This document shows positions 9,010-17,495 of a DNA stretch of 64,000 nucleotides, piece after piece (the first letter of the stretch is position 1; every line of letters begins with the position of its first letter). The position numbers and the translations under genes are program-made. Source of the DNA: Planctomycetaceae bacterium (GTDB taxonomy: Bacteria; Planctomycetota; UBA1135; GCA-002686595); assembly GCA_011525785.1 (NCBI GenBank), contig WYBT01000063.1, positions 1 through 64,000 on the forward strand, in the 5' to 3' direction. The notes beneath the pieces are model-generated. The model was not told the DNA's origin and ran no database searches. It worked only from the letters and a program-made list of their open reading frames with translations.

Positions 9010-11421
9010 ATGCACTTCAAATCGTCAGCAATCGCTCTCCCCCAACTCTCGGCGCTCGTGGCTTCGGCGCTGCTCACGTGCGCAGCCCCGCTGAGCGCGC
9101 AGACCACCGACGAGTCGAGCCAGTGGCGTTGGCGCAACGTACCCATGCGGGGCATGGGCTTCGTCACCGGCATCGTTGTCCACCCGCTCCCGCCGCACCA
9201 CCTCTACATCAAGACAGATGTCGGCGGCGTGTACCGCTTCGACCGCAACCAGGAGCGCTGGCTGCCGCTGATGGACGCCTTCCCGCTCTCGGAGGCGCCG
9301 GCGCTGGACATCGACGGATTCGCGGTGGCGCCGAGTCTGCCCAACGTCATGGTCATGCTCTCGCCGCGACGACATCCCACCGACCTCGATGTGTGGGGCG
9401 GCAAGGATTACTACGGCGAGGTCTGGCGCACGCTCGATGCTGGCGCGACGTGGACGCCGTTGGGACTCCTCGACCAACGCGTGCGCGTGGCTGGCAACGG
9501 CGAGTACCGCGGCTTCACGGGCGAGCGTGTCGCGGTCGATCCACGCGCGCCCGAGCGCGTGCTCGTGGCGTCGCGCATCAACGGCGGCTGGCGGCGCGAG
9601 AGCAATGGCGCGTGGTCTGCGATGAGCGGATTGCCGAGCGTCACGCCCTGGGTCAATCCCGGCGATCCGAGCGATCTGAGCTACGGCTGGAACACGCCAG
9701 GACACACGTTCGTGGTGTTCGATCCCACGAGCGCTGCTCTGCCCGATGGTTCGACTTCGATCGTGTACCTGGGCGATCACGCGAGCGGCGTTCACCGCAG
9801 CACGGACGGCGGCCGCACCTGGAGCGCCATGCCCGGCTCACCGCAGTACGCAGCGCGCGCAGCGGTCGCCAAGGACGGCGTTTTGTATGTGAGCACGCTG
9901 CGTCAAGCCGTCGGCCCCGACGCGGGCCTGCCAGAGATCGGCGGCATCCACCGCTTCACGCCGGGCGCAGGCGGCGGCGTGTGGGTCGACATCACGCCGC
10001 GATCGCAGTTCAACCCGAACGCGCCGGACGTGCGGCCCTACGCAGGTGTGAGTCCGCATCCGCTGCGTGCGAATTGGCTCGTCGCAGCGGTGAGCGGCGG
10101 TCACGACAAGTTCGTCTCGTTCAACCGCGGAGCGAACTGGACGCGCATCAGCGACCTTCCGCTCCTGGACCAACCAGCGTATTTCCCGCCGCCGACGCCG
10201 CAGAACTACACGACCTTCGTCGGCGACTGGGGCAACGCCGTAGTGGCGTTCGACCCGGCGCGCCCGCGTGCTGTGTGGTGTCAAAACGGTTTCGGGGTGA
10301 TCCGCACAGACAACGTGTTCACGGCGCAACCGAGTTGGCGCTGGATCATGGACAACCTGGAAGAGCTCGTCATGCACACGGTGCTCACTCCGCCGGTCCC
10401 GTTCGCGCAAGGCGGCGCCGACCTGCTCAGCGCTTGCATGGACATGATGGGCTTCCGCCACGAGCGCAACGACACCGAGCCCACGGCGCGCATCGGCGAG
10501 CCGCTCTTGATCGGGCAAGCCCAGGGCCTCGCCTACAGCGGCGGACAACCTGACCACGCCGCCTTCGTCGGTTGGGACACGTGGCAGCCGTGGAACTCGC
10601 TCACCGGCCGCAGCAGCGACAACGGCCGCACCTGGACGCCGTTCGCGGACACCTCGCCGGGAATCGCCGGGCGCATCGCGGTCAGCGCGAGCAACCCGCT
10701 CAACTTGGTCTGGGAGCCTTCGCAGTGGCGCCAGCTCAAGGTCTCGTTCGACGGCGGAGCGAGCTGGCAAGGCGCCATCGATCTCGACGCCACGTTCGAT
10801 CCGAACAATCCCAACTGGCAGAGCGTCGGTGCGGCGTGGCACGTGTCGAATCCGTGGTGGCAAGGAGCGCACCTGATCGCCGACCGCGTCATCGGCTCGC
10901 GCTTCTACCGCTTCACGTGGGGGCAGTGGTGGTCGTCGAGCGACGGCGGACTGACGTGGGAGCGCGGTTTCACGAGCTGGGCGCTCGGCGACCAGGCGCC
11001 GCCTGCTTTCAGCGTGAACACACGTCTGGTTCCACACCCCACGCGCGGCGGCGAAGTCTGGATCGCAGCCGTCCCCAATCTCGGCACGGAGCCGAGCGCG
11101 TTGTTCCGCACGACCGACGGCGGCGCGAGCGTGCAGAGGATTGCGTCCGTGCGCTTCGCCACACACGTCGCCTTCGGCAAAGGTCCGAGCGCGACCTCGC
11201 CGGCCATCTACATCATCGGAACGCCTCTGGATGTCCCGCCGAGCATGATCGGCGTGTATCGCTCGCTGGACGAAGGCGCGACGTGGACTCGCCAGAGCGA
11301 TCCCAGCGAGCGGACCTTCCAGCGCGCCGCCGCGATGGACGGCGACATGCGCGTCGAGGGGCGCGTCTACGTTGCGATGTCGGGTCGCGGGATCTTCGTT
11401 GGAGAGTTCGTCGGGCCCTGA
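9010..11421 (+). CDS. Secreted GH74-like beta-propeller glycoside hydrolase
   Basis: This 803-residue protein has a signal peptide (hydrophobic to about residue 30, ending APLSAQ). The N-terminus has the classic GH74 pattern: VTGIVVHPLPPHHLYIKTD, then VGGVYRFD with Asp70 at the position of a catalytic acid, then RWLPLMDAF. Repeated BNR/Asp-box motifs (STDGGRTW, SSDNGRTWTPF, SSDGGLTWERG, TTDGGASVQ, SLDEGATWTR) run through both halves, as expected for the twin seven-bladed propellers of xyloglucanases. It probably cleaves a beta-glucan outside the cytoplasm; exact specificity cannot be read from sequence. A near-perfect hairpin follows the stop. Confidence 0.72.
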   Translation: MHFKSSAIALPQLSALVASALLTCAAPLSAQTTDESSQWRWRNVPMRGMGFVTGIVVHPLPPHHLYIKTDVGGVYRFDRNQERWLPLMDAFPLSEAPALDIDGFAVAPSLPNVMVMLSPRRHPTDLDVWGGKDYYGEVWRTLDAGATWTPLGLLDQRVRVAGNGEYRGFTGERVAVDPRAPERVLVASRINGGWRRESNGAWSAMSGLPSVTPWVNPGDPSDLSYGWNTPGHTFVVFDPTSAALPDGSTSIVYLGDHASGVHRSTDGGRTWSAMPGSPQYAARAAVAKDGVLYVSTLRQAVGPDAGLPEIGGIHRFTPGAGGGVWVDITPRSQFNPNAPDVRPYAGVSPHPLRANWLVAAVSGGHDKFVSFNRGANWTRISDLPLLDQPAYFPPPTPQNYTTFVGDWGNAVVAFDPARPRAVWCQNGFGVIRTDNVFTAQPSWRWIMDNLEELVMHTVLTPPVPFAQGGADLLSACMDMMGFRHERNDTEPTARIGEPLLIGQAQGLAYSGGQPDHAAFVGWDTWQPWNSLTGRSSDNGRTWTPFADTSPGIAGRIAVSASNPLNLVWEPSQWRQLKVSFDGGASWQGAIDLDATFDPNNPNWQSVGAAWHVSNPWWQGAHLIADRVIGSRFYRFTWGQWWSSSDGGLTWERGFTSWALGDQAPPAFSVNTRLVPHPTRGGEVWIAAVPNLGTEPSALFRTTDGGASVQRIASVRFATHVAFGKGPSATSPAIYIIGTPLDVPPSMIGVYRSLDEGATWTRQSDPSERTFQRAAAMDGDMRVEGRVYVAMSGRGIFVGEFVGP

Positions 11422-11477
11422 GGTAGCCCGAGCCTGCGCGCACGGCGCGTTGCGAGTCACGAGGCGTTGCGATTGTG

Positions 11478-11510
11478 AGCGGCCCACTCAGCAGGTCTGA
11501 GCGGGCCGCT
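11478..11510 (+). terminator. Hairpin after the GH74-like gene
   Basis: Thirteen-base arms at 11478-11490 and 11498-11510 pair with one mismatch around a 7-base loop, 57 bp after the hydrolase stop. No long T-run follows. The distal end abuts the TACTCT that may serve as the -10 of the next gene. Confidence 0.5.
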
Positions 11511-11521
11511 ACTCTTATGGG

Positions 11522-12364
11522 GTGAGCGAGTCTGCGGCGGCGCGCGAAGGAACGATCGAGAGCTGGGCGCTCGCGTTCGTGCTGGAGCGCGACGTGGCGC
11601 GCAAGTTGGCCCCGAGTGCTGCGCCAGACGTCCGCGACGAAGCGAGTTGGTGCGGGGACGGCGTCGAGCGGCGTGTCGAAGCGCCTGGGCGGCCGAGTGA
11701 GTGGAACGTGACGCGGCGCGCGGAGAAGGCGGCCAAAGCTGGGGCGCTCGGGCGCGTCGAGGAGCGCGTGCGCATGCTGCACGTGTTCGCGCACCACGAG
11801 CTGCAGGCGGCGGAGTTGTTCGCGTGGGCGTTGCTCGCGTTTCCGCAGACGCCGCGCGCGTTTCGCGCCGGGCTCGTGGCGCTGTGCGGCGAGGAGTTGC
11901 GGCACCTTGCGAGCTATGTGCGGCGCATCGAGGAGCTCGGCGGGCGTTTCGGGATGCACCCGCTGCGCGATTGGTTCTGGGAGCGCGTGGGAAGCGTGCG
12001 CACGCCGCTCGAGTTCGTCGCGCTGCAAGGCGTCGGGCTCGAGGGCGCGAACCTCGAGCACGCGGCGCGCTGGGCGCGGCTGTTCCGCGCGGCGGGCGAT
12101 GAAGCGAGCGCGCAGCTCATCGAGGTCGTCGAGCGCGAAGAGATCGGCCATGTGGCCTTCGCTCGCACGTGGTTCGAGCGCTTGAGCGGCGACGCGCTCA
12201 CGTACGAGCGCTGGGCCGCTGCGTTGCCGCCGCCGCTGACGCCCGCGCTGTTCCACGGCGCGCAGCTCAACCTCGAGGCGCGGCGGCGCGCGGGTCTCGA
12301 CGAGGCGTTCCTCGCGGCGCTGCAACGCGCGGGGCCCGCGGTGCGCGAGCGAGCGGCGCCGTGA
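11522..12364 (+). CDS. DUF455 ferritin-like protein
   Basis: This 280-residue protein starts with GTG 6 nt after a TACTCT hexamer. A helical core carries repeated Glu/His motifs of the ferritin-like di-iron type: HHELQAAELFAWAL, LCGEELRHLASYVRRIEELG, LEGANLEHAARW and VEREEIGHVAFA. These match DUF455, whose members have the E..H / ExxH spacing of four-helix di-iron proteins but mostly unknown reactions. The stop overlaps the next GTG by 4 bp, so it forms an operon with the ATP-grasp-like gene; the two products may act in one modification or synthesis step, which is inference. Confidence 0.75.
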   Translation: MSESAAAREGTIESWALAFVLERDVARKLAPSAAPDVRDEASWCGDGVERRVEAPGRPSEWNVTRRAEKAAKAGALGRVEERVRMLHVFAHHELQAAELFAWALLAFPQTPRAFRAGLVALCGEELRHLASYVRRIEELGGRFGMHPLRDWFWERVGSVRTPLEFVALQGVGLEGANLEHAARWARLFRAAGDEASAQLIEVVEREEIGHVAFARTWFERLSGDALTYERWAAALPPPLTPALFHGAQLNLEARRRAGLDEAFLAALQRAGPAVRERAAP

Positions 12365-13344
12365 GTCGCCCGCGCCTCGCTTGGGTGCTCAATCTCGACG
12401 CTGAGCACGAGCTCGAGCACGGCCGCACGTTCACGCCGTCGGACCACTTGCGGGCGCTGGTGGCGCGCGAGAGCCGGCGTTTGATCGGGTCGCTCGTCGC
12501 GGAGCACGACGTCGTGCTCGAGGAGCGCGATCGCACCAGCGGCGAGCGGCGCGCCGAAGGGCTGTTGGGCCTGTGCTGGTCGCCGACGCCCCGCGCGCTC
12601 GCATTGTTGCGCGCTGGCGGGGCGAAGCCGATCGAGAGCGCGGGCGTCGAAGCGCTTCGCGTCGTCAACGCGCGGCCGTTCGCAGCGGCGTTGCGAGCCG
12701 AGCACGCACCGCAGAGTTTCGAAAAGTTCGTCGTTGCGACGCTCGAGGACGCGCTCGCGCGGCTCTCGCGCCCGGCCGCGCTCGGCTGGCTGGTGCGACG
12801 CAGCTTCGGTGCGGCAGGCCGCGGCCGGCGTTGCATCGCGAGCGGCGCGCCAGATGCTGGTGAGCTCGCGTGGCTCGTCGCGAGCCTGCGCAGCGGGCCA
12901 CTGGTGATCGAGCCGTGGGTCGAGGTCACGCGTGAGTTCACGCGCTCGGGCTGGGTCACCGCCGGCGGCGAGGTCTCGCTGTCCGCGCCGTGCTTGCAGA
13001 GCGTCGCGGCGAACGGCGCCTGGACCGGAACGGAGCGCGACGAGGAGCACCTGACTCGCCGCAGCGAGGACGAGCAGCTCTCCGCGATGTTCGAGCGCGC
13101 GGGACGGGCTCTCGCGGCGAGCGGCTACTTCGGTCCGTTCGGGATCGATGCCTATCGCCATCGGACGGCGGACGGCCGCGAAGCGCTCAATCCGCTCAGC
13201 GAGATCAATGCGCGCTTCACGATGGACTGGACCACGGCGCTGGGGCCAGGTGCTCTCGAGCGCTGGTTGAGCAGTACGGCGCCAGAGCAAATTTTCCACG
13301 TTGGCTGCAGCGATGCTGCGAGCGCCGCGCGACGCCGCGGCTGA
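12361..13344 (+). CDS. ATP-grasp-like protein, partner of DUF455 gene
   Basis: A GTG at 12361 overlapping the DUF455 stop gives a 327-residue protein starting SRPRLAWVLNLDAEHELEHG; the frame is open further left, but inside the DUF455 gene. LVRRSFGAAGRGRRCI resembles the ATP-grasp nucleotide loop, LVIEPWVEVTREF the central strand, and SEINARFTMDWTTAL the metal-binding 'NxR' end of the fold. Such proteins usually ligate a carboxylate to an amine or thiol. The substrate is unknown. The last ~20 residues are encoded in and just after the left arm of a 32-bp inverted repeat, so the true C-terminus may have been altered. Confidence 0.6.
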   Translation: MSRPRLAWVLNLDAEHELEHGRTFTPSDHLRALVARESRRLIGSLVAEHDVVLEERDRTSGERRAEGLLGLCWSPTPRALALLRAGGAKPIESAGVEALRVVNARPFAAALRAEHAPQSFEKFVVATLEDALARLSRPAALGWLVRRSFGAAGRGRRCIASGAPDAGELAWLVASLRSGPLVIEPWVEVTREFTRSGWVTAGGEVSLSAPCLQSVAANGAWTGTERDEEHLTRRSEDEQLSAMFERAGRALAASGYFGPFGIDAYRHRTADGREALNPLSEINARFTMDWTTALGPGALERWLSSTAPEQIFHVGCSDAASAARRRG

Positions 13345-13375
13345 CGTGGAAAATTTGCTCTGGCGCCGTACTGCT
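13270..13375. repeat. Perfect 32-bp inverted repeat with 42-bp spacer
   Basis: The arm at 13270-13301 is the exact reverse complement of 13344-13375. The spacer itself contains a small hairpin (GCAGC-gat-GCTGC). The left arm lies in the 3' end of the ATP-grasp-like gene, the right arm starts at the last base of its stop codon, and the next gene starts 25 bp later. It could be a very strong terminator, a short mobile palindrome, or an assembly or amplification artefact. There is no run of T after the right arm. Confidence 0.85.
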
Positions 13376-13387
13376 GGACTGCCCAAG

Positions 13388-13393
13388 TAGAAT
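13388..13393 (+). promoter_or_regulatory. Probable -10 element of the UGA-containing gene
   Basis: TAGAAT lies 6 nt before the GTG at 13400. Similar TAnnnT hexamers occur just before other starts in this window, so the transcript would begin at or very near the start codon. Confidence 0.45.
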
Positions 13394-13399
13394 TGCGGC

Positions 13400-13756
13400 G
13401 TGACCACTGCTCCCACTCCCGATCACGCCGTCGTCGCGCAAGGCGACATGGCGCACCTGCGCGAGATCCAACGCGTGCTCCGCGCGCGCGGCATCGAGTC
13501 GAACATGATGCAGCCGCCCGGCGGCTGCGGCAGCGGGTGAGGGACCAAGCTGTGGCTCGCGGTCGCGAGCCAGGATGGTGAGAGCGCCGCGCGCGTGGTG
13601 TTCGAGCACTGGGGTCAGGACGTCGATTTCGAGGCCCTGGTGCGCTCGCAGCAGGCGATCGACCTCAACGCCGAGTCGGCGAGCTGCCCGGCCTGCGGCG
13701 CGGCCTTCCCGACGAGCAAGACGCGCTGTCCGAGCTGCGGGCTGCGCTTCGGCTGA
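13400..13756 (+). CDS. Probable selenoprotein: small DUF2007-like protein with zinc ribbon and in-frame UGA (Sec47)
   Basis: One frame from GTG 13400 to TGA 13754-13756 gives 118 residues if the internal TGA at 13538-13540 (codon 47) is read through. Both halves look like one protein. The N-terminal half (HLREIQRVLRARGIESNMM) resembles the first helix-strand of DUF2007-type signal-transducer folds. PPGGCGSG-U-GTKLWLAV then places the UGA three residues after Cys43 (Cys-x3-Sec), and the C-terminus is a zinc ribbon (CPACG...CPSCG). A hairpin with a GGUC loop sits at the right distance after the UGA. The role is unknown; the Cys/Sec pair suggests redox or metal chemistry. The alternative is a nonsense-mutated pseudogene. 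Confidence 0.7.
13554..13571 (+). promoter_or_regulatory. Bacterial SECIS-like hairpin
   Basis: GGCTCGC-GGTC-GCGAGCC forms a perfect 7-bp stem with a GGUC loop. The loop begins 20 nt after the UGA at 13538-13540. E. coli fdhF has the same GGUC loop about 18 nt after its UGA, and bacterial SECIS elements lie roughly 16-37 nt downstream with a G at the start of the loop. The hairpin is inside the coding sequence (codons 52-58), as expected in bacteria. Confidence 0.65.
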
Positions 13757-13879
13757 GGCTTTATTCGCCGCGCATGACGCGTTCGGAGGTTGCGGGAACG
13801 CGGGAGTTGGAATGGGATGCTCGTGCCAGAGGGCGCGGGCGGCGTCCTCGGGCGGCAATCCCAACCAACGGAGGAGACC

Positions 13880-16078
13880 GTGCTGGAGAGGCAAGTTCTC
13901 ATTGGGTCGGTTCACGCGGGCAAGTCACTCACACGAACGACTCTCGCCGTCGTGTCGATGCTCGCCCCTGCCATCGGACAGGCCTTCGTCGACAACACGA
14001 CGAACATCCCGGCCGGAGCGCCGAACAATCTGTCGGACACCGAGCAAGTCGACTTCGGTGATATCGACGGCGACGGCGATCTCGATGCGGTCTTCGCCGA
14101 CGGCGGCGACAGCGGGCTCTACCAAAACCGCGTGTGGATCAATCAGGGCTTCGCGCAGGGTGGAGTCACAGGTGTCTTCGGCGATGACACCGCGACGCGC
14201 TTCCCGGCGGTGCTCGATCCCTCGCGCGACATCGAGCTGGTCGACCTCGACGACGATGGGGACCTGGACGTCCAGATCGCGAACAACTCGCAGCAGTTCA
14301 ACCGCACGTCGAGGTGGTGGATCAACCAGGGCGGGATCCAGGGCGGCAACGCCGGCTTCTACGTCGACTACACTGCGGCGCGCTGGGTGGGTCTGAACGC
14401 TCCGCCGAGTTCGTTGCCTGCGAGTCAGCTGCTGCCGAACGGGTTCCTGGACTTCAGCAGCGACGCGGACTTCGCGGACCTCGACAACGACGGTGACCTC
14501 GATCTCGTGCACACCTCGGTGGGAGGAACGCACAGCGGCCTCACGCCGACGCGCTTGTTCTTGAACAACGGCGCGGGCTTCTTCTCGGAGTTCAATCCGT
14601 CTGGCTTCCAACTCACGGTCGTCAACATCGTCAACGGCCAGCCGGGGCTGTGGTGCGACGGCGCGCAGCAAGCGAACACGACGAATTCGAGCGGCGCGTT
14701 CTGCGACATCGCTACGGTGGCGATCGACAGCGACGTGGCTGACAGCGATGGCGACTTCGACATCGACATTCTCGGCGGAGATCGAGCGAACCAACCGCGG
14801 CTCTATCGCAATCGGCTCTCCGAGATCGGCGTGCTCGGCTTCCGCGATGTGACCAACGCCGTCTTCGCAGCGGATGTCTGCACCGGCAACGGCAAGTACG
14901 AGCAGGAGTGCGGCGACCTCGACGACGACGGGGATCTCGACATCTACGGCGTCAACTGGGGCGGGCCGTTGCCGTTCCCCGACAACCACGTGGTCAACAC
15001 CGGGGCGGGTCAATACCAGTTGCAGGCCACGCTCGCCGGCTCGAGCGCCGATGAAGAGGAGGCGGACTTTCTCGACTACGACGGCGACGGAGATCTCGAC
15101 GTGATGCTGGCCAACTTCGCGGGCCGCGATCAGCTCTATCGCAACGACCTGGCGGGCGGGGTCGCGACCTTGGTGAGGGTCACGAACGCGCAGATGCCCA
15201 CCACGGCGCTGATCAGCCGCGACGTCGACACTGCGGACCTCGACCAGGACGGCGACTGCGACGCGATGATCGCCAACGGCTCGGGCGACTACCGCAACGC
15301 GTACTACGTCAACACGACGCAGGTCCCCGACGCGCGCGCGCCGCGCATTCCGGCGCTCGAGCAGGTCTCCAACACCGCGAGCAGCGCCAATCCGATCCCG
15401 GTGCGAGCGCACGTGTTCGACAACCAAGCGGACTACATCACGCGCTTCAACGCGACCACGCTCGAGCACCGCGTCAACGGCGGCGCCTGGGTCGCGACGC
15501 CGATGACTCACAGCGGCGCGCAGGTCTTCCGCGGCGAGCTGCCGCCGAACCTGTCGGGCTCGGTGGAGTACCGCGTGCGCTCGATCGACGCCCAGGGCAA
15601 CGTCGGCCTGTCGGCGAGCAAGACCTTCGCGCGGAGCTACACCCCCACGAGCTACTGCACCGCGGGTACGAGCTCGGGCGGCTGCGTCGCCACGCTCGCG
15701 TCCAGCGGAGCGCCTTCGATCGGCGCACCGTCGGGATTCACGCTCTCGGTGACGGGCGCGGACGGCCAGCGCCAGGGCCTGGTCTTCTACGGGGTCTCGG
15801 GGCGACTCGCGACGAGCTTCCCGCCGGGCGGGACGGGCTTCTTGTGCGTCAAGCTCCCGGTGCAACGGCTGGCCGTCGCCAACACGGGCGGCACAGCGTC
15901 AGCGTGCGACGGCGGGCTGCACTACGACTGGCTGAGCTACCTCGCGGCCAACCCCGGCGCGCTCGGGGCCCCCTTCGCTGCCGGCGCAACGGTCAACGCG
16001 CAGGCGTGGCTGCGCGACGGCAACTCGCCAGGCGGATCGATCCTCTCGCAGGGGCTCGAGTTCGTGACGCTGCCCTGA
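13880..16078 (+). CDS. Secreted FG-GAP/VCBS-repeat protein with planctomycete C-terminal module
   Basis: I chose GTG 13880 because GGAGGAG lies at 13870-13876; a TTG further up has no such site. The product has 732 residues. A signal peptide (RTTLAVVSMLAPAIGQA) is followed by at least seven FG-GAP-type calcium loops of the form DxDGDGDLD (DIDGDGDLD, DLDDDGDLD, DLDNDGDLD, DYDGDGDLD, DLDQDGDCD), as in integrin-like propellers. A beta-sandwich and a C-terminal ~140-residue module starting YCTAGTSSGGCV and ending ...SILSQGLEFVTLP follow. I recognise that module from other marine planctomycete secreted proteins; it may serve in surface sorting. The protein probably binds a surface or polymer. Confidence 0.85.
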   Translation: MLERQVLIGSVHAGKSLTRTTLAVVSMLAPAIGQAFVDNTTNIPAGAPNNLSDTEQVDFGDIDGDGDLDAVFADGGDSGLYQNRVWINQGFAQGGVTGVFGDDTATRFPAVLDPSRDIELVDLDDDGDLDVQIANNSQQFNRTSRWWINQGGIQGGNAGFYVDYTAARWVGLNAPPSSLPASQLLPNGFLDFSSDADFADLDNDGDLDLVHTSVGGTHSGLTPTRLFLNNGAGFFSEFNPSGFQLTVVNIVNGQPGLWCDGAQQANTTNSSGAFCDIATVAIDSDVADSDGDFDIDILGGDRANQPRLYRNRLSEIGVLGFRDVTNAVFAADVCTGNGKYEQECGDLDDDGDLDIYGVNWGGPLPFPDNHVVNTGAGQYQLQATLAGSSADEEEADFLDYDGDGDLDVMLANFAGRDQLYRNDLAGGVATLVRVTNAQMPTTALISRDVDTADLDQDGDCDAMIANGSGDYRNAYYVNTTQVPDARAPRIPALEQVSNTASSANPIPVRAHVFDNQADYITRFNATTLEHRVNGGAWVATPMTHSGAQVFRGELPPNLSGSVEYRVRSIDAQGNVGLSASKTFARSYTPTSYCTAGTSSGGCVATLASSGAPSIGAPSGFTLSVTGADGQRQGLVFYGVSGRLATSFPPGGTGFLCVKLPVQRLAVANTGGTASACDGGLHYDWLSYLAANPGALGAPFAAGATVNAQAWLRDGNSPGGSILSQGLEFVTLP

Positions 16079-16110
16079 TCTGCGGTCGCGGCGCGGCGCG
16101 CTGAAAAGGG

Positions 16111-16146
16111 CGACACCCTCGCAGGCCTTAGCCTCCGAGGGTGTCG
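16111..16146. terminator. Bidirectional hairpin between convergent genes
   Basis: Perfect 11-bp arms CGACACCCTCG (16111-16121) and CGAGGGTGTCG (16136-16146) enclose a 14-base loop that has its own AGGC/GCCT stem. It lies 32 bp after the FG-GAP stop and ahead of the convergent outer-membrane gene. The rest of 16147-16326 shows nothing. Confidence 0.65.
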
Positions 16147-16326
16147 TCCATTTCGTCGAGTCGTCTCGCGTTCGTCCCCTTCGCGCCGCGGCTTAGCGTC
16201 CCCACGTTCAGCCGCGCGCTCGACGAATCCCCATGCCGCTGATCGGAGCCGAGCGGCTGGTCCGGACCGAACGCTCTCGTCGGAATTCCTTTCGGTCCCC
16301 CTCGGGCGACCGCCGATCGACGCGGA

Positions 16327-17400
16327 TCAGAACGACAGGTTGAGCGTCAGCGCGACGAACGGCGCGGCCTCGAGCTCGTCCTCGGCGATGAGCTGTCCAC
16401 CGCGGTCGAGCGTCGAGAGCTCGCGCCACAAGTTCAGGCCCGCGAGCAGCTCGATCGAGAGCCCGCGCGCCTCGCGCCGCTCGATGCCTACGCCCGCGCG
16501 GATCTCCTCGTCGCGCACGACCCCGGCCGGCAGCGGGTTGTCGTCATTGAGGCGGAACTGCTGCAGGGCGTATTGGGCGCGCCCGAACACGCTCCAGTGC
16601 TCGTCGAGGAACGCGCGCGCCTCGAGCTGCGTGCCCTGGGCCGCGAACTCCAGCCAGTCGGCCGCCTGCCAGCGGAAACCGACGTAGGGCCAGATCCAGG
16701 TGTCGTCTTCGAGCCGCGACAGCGCGGCCAGACCCAATTCGACCTCGAGCTCGTCGTTCGCTCGGTAGCGCACGCCGCCGGCGCCGCCCACGATCAGCGC
16801 ATCGCGCGCCTCGGCTTCGTCCTCACCGCCGAGCGCGACCTGGAAGCCCGCGAACCAACCCGGGCCGGTGCTGGACTTGGAGCGCACCACGCCGGCGAAG
16901 CTGGCGCGGTACAGATCGTTGAACGGCTCGCTCTCGCCCGGGACGAGGCCGTTGGCGCCGCCGAAGTTGTAGAAGAAGGCCTCCGTGCGCACGGAGAAGG
17001 CCGCCAGGCGCTCGCCGTCGAGTTCGGTCCCGATGACCGCCTCCCAGCCGCCGCGCTGCGAGGTCAGCGATCCGCCGCCCTGGAAGTCGGCGCCCAGCGC
17101 GACATCGGCCAGGGCGCGGACATCGACGAACGTGCGCTCGCGCGGCTGCTGGGCGTCGGCCTCGAGCTGATCGAACCACAGTGCGGCGGGCGAGACCTTG
17201 TTCACTGCCGCGCGACCGGGCCACTCGACGGTGTCCGGCAACGCCGGCAGCGGTCGGAAGGCGTTCTGGGCCATGGCGCCCGAGCTGAGCGCCAGCGTCA
17301 CGACGAGCGATCGAAGTCCGAGGTTCAACGGGCCGTGCGGCGCGCTCTGCGCCGTCGATGGGTTGCGGCCCGAGGCGCCGGCTGACTGCGCCGCGCTCAT
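16327..17400 (-). CDS. Predicted outer-membrane beta-barrel protein
   Basis: This 357-residue protein has a signal sequence near residues 28-45 (LRSLVVTLALSSGAMAQ). The mature part shows the alternating polar/apolar strands and aromatic girdles of a barrel (VRTEAFFYNFGG, YRASFAGVV, WFAGFQVALGG, GGVRYRANDELEVELGLAAL, WIWPYVGFRW), and it ends LTLNLSF with a C-terminal Phe, the usual signal for barrel assembly. It resembles the DUF6268-type outer-membrane proteins, but I am not sure of the family. Substrate or ligand is unknown. A TAGGGT hexamer lies 19 bp before the ATG. Confidence 0.7.
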   Translation of the reverse strand: MSAAQSAGASGRNPSTAQSAPHGPLNLGLRSLVVTLALSSGAMAQNAFRPLPALPDTVEWPGRAAVNKVSPAALWFDQLEADAQQPRERTFVDVRALADVALGADFQGGGSLTSQRGGWEAVIGTELDGERLAAFSVRTEAFFYNFGGANGLVPGESEPFNDLYRASFAGVVRSKSSTGPGWFAGFQVALGGEDEAEARDALIVGGAGGVRYRANDELEVELGLAALSRLEDDTWIWPYVGFRWQAADWLEFAAQGTQLEARAFLDEHWSVFGRAQYALQQFRLNDDNPLPAGVVRDEEIRAGVGIERREARGLSIELLAGLNLWRELSTLDRGGQLIAEDELEAAPFVALTLNLSF

Positions 17401-17495
17401 CCCCCACTCGGACCACCGAACCCTACCCCGACTTGAGCGCGCGCGCCGAAATGCGCCGGCTCAGTTTCGACCTTGGAAAGTTCTTCGGCGTCAGC

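Noticed and set aside
13541-13756. UGA gene as two separate small genes
   Set aside because: The downstream part has no start codon or ribosome site of its own near the UGA, and the two halves read as one domain; read-through or a pseudogene explains it better.
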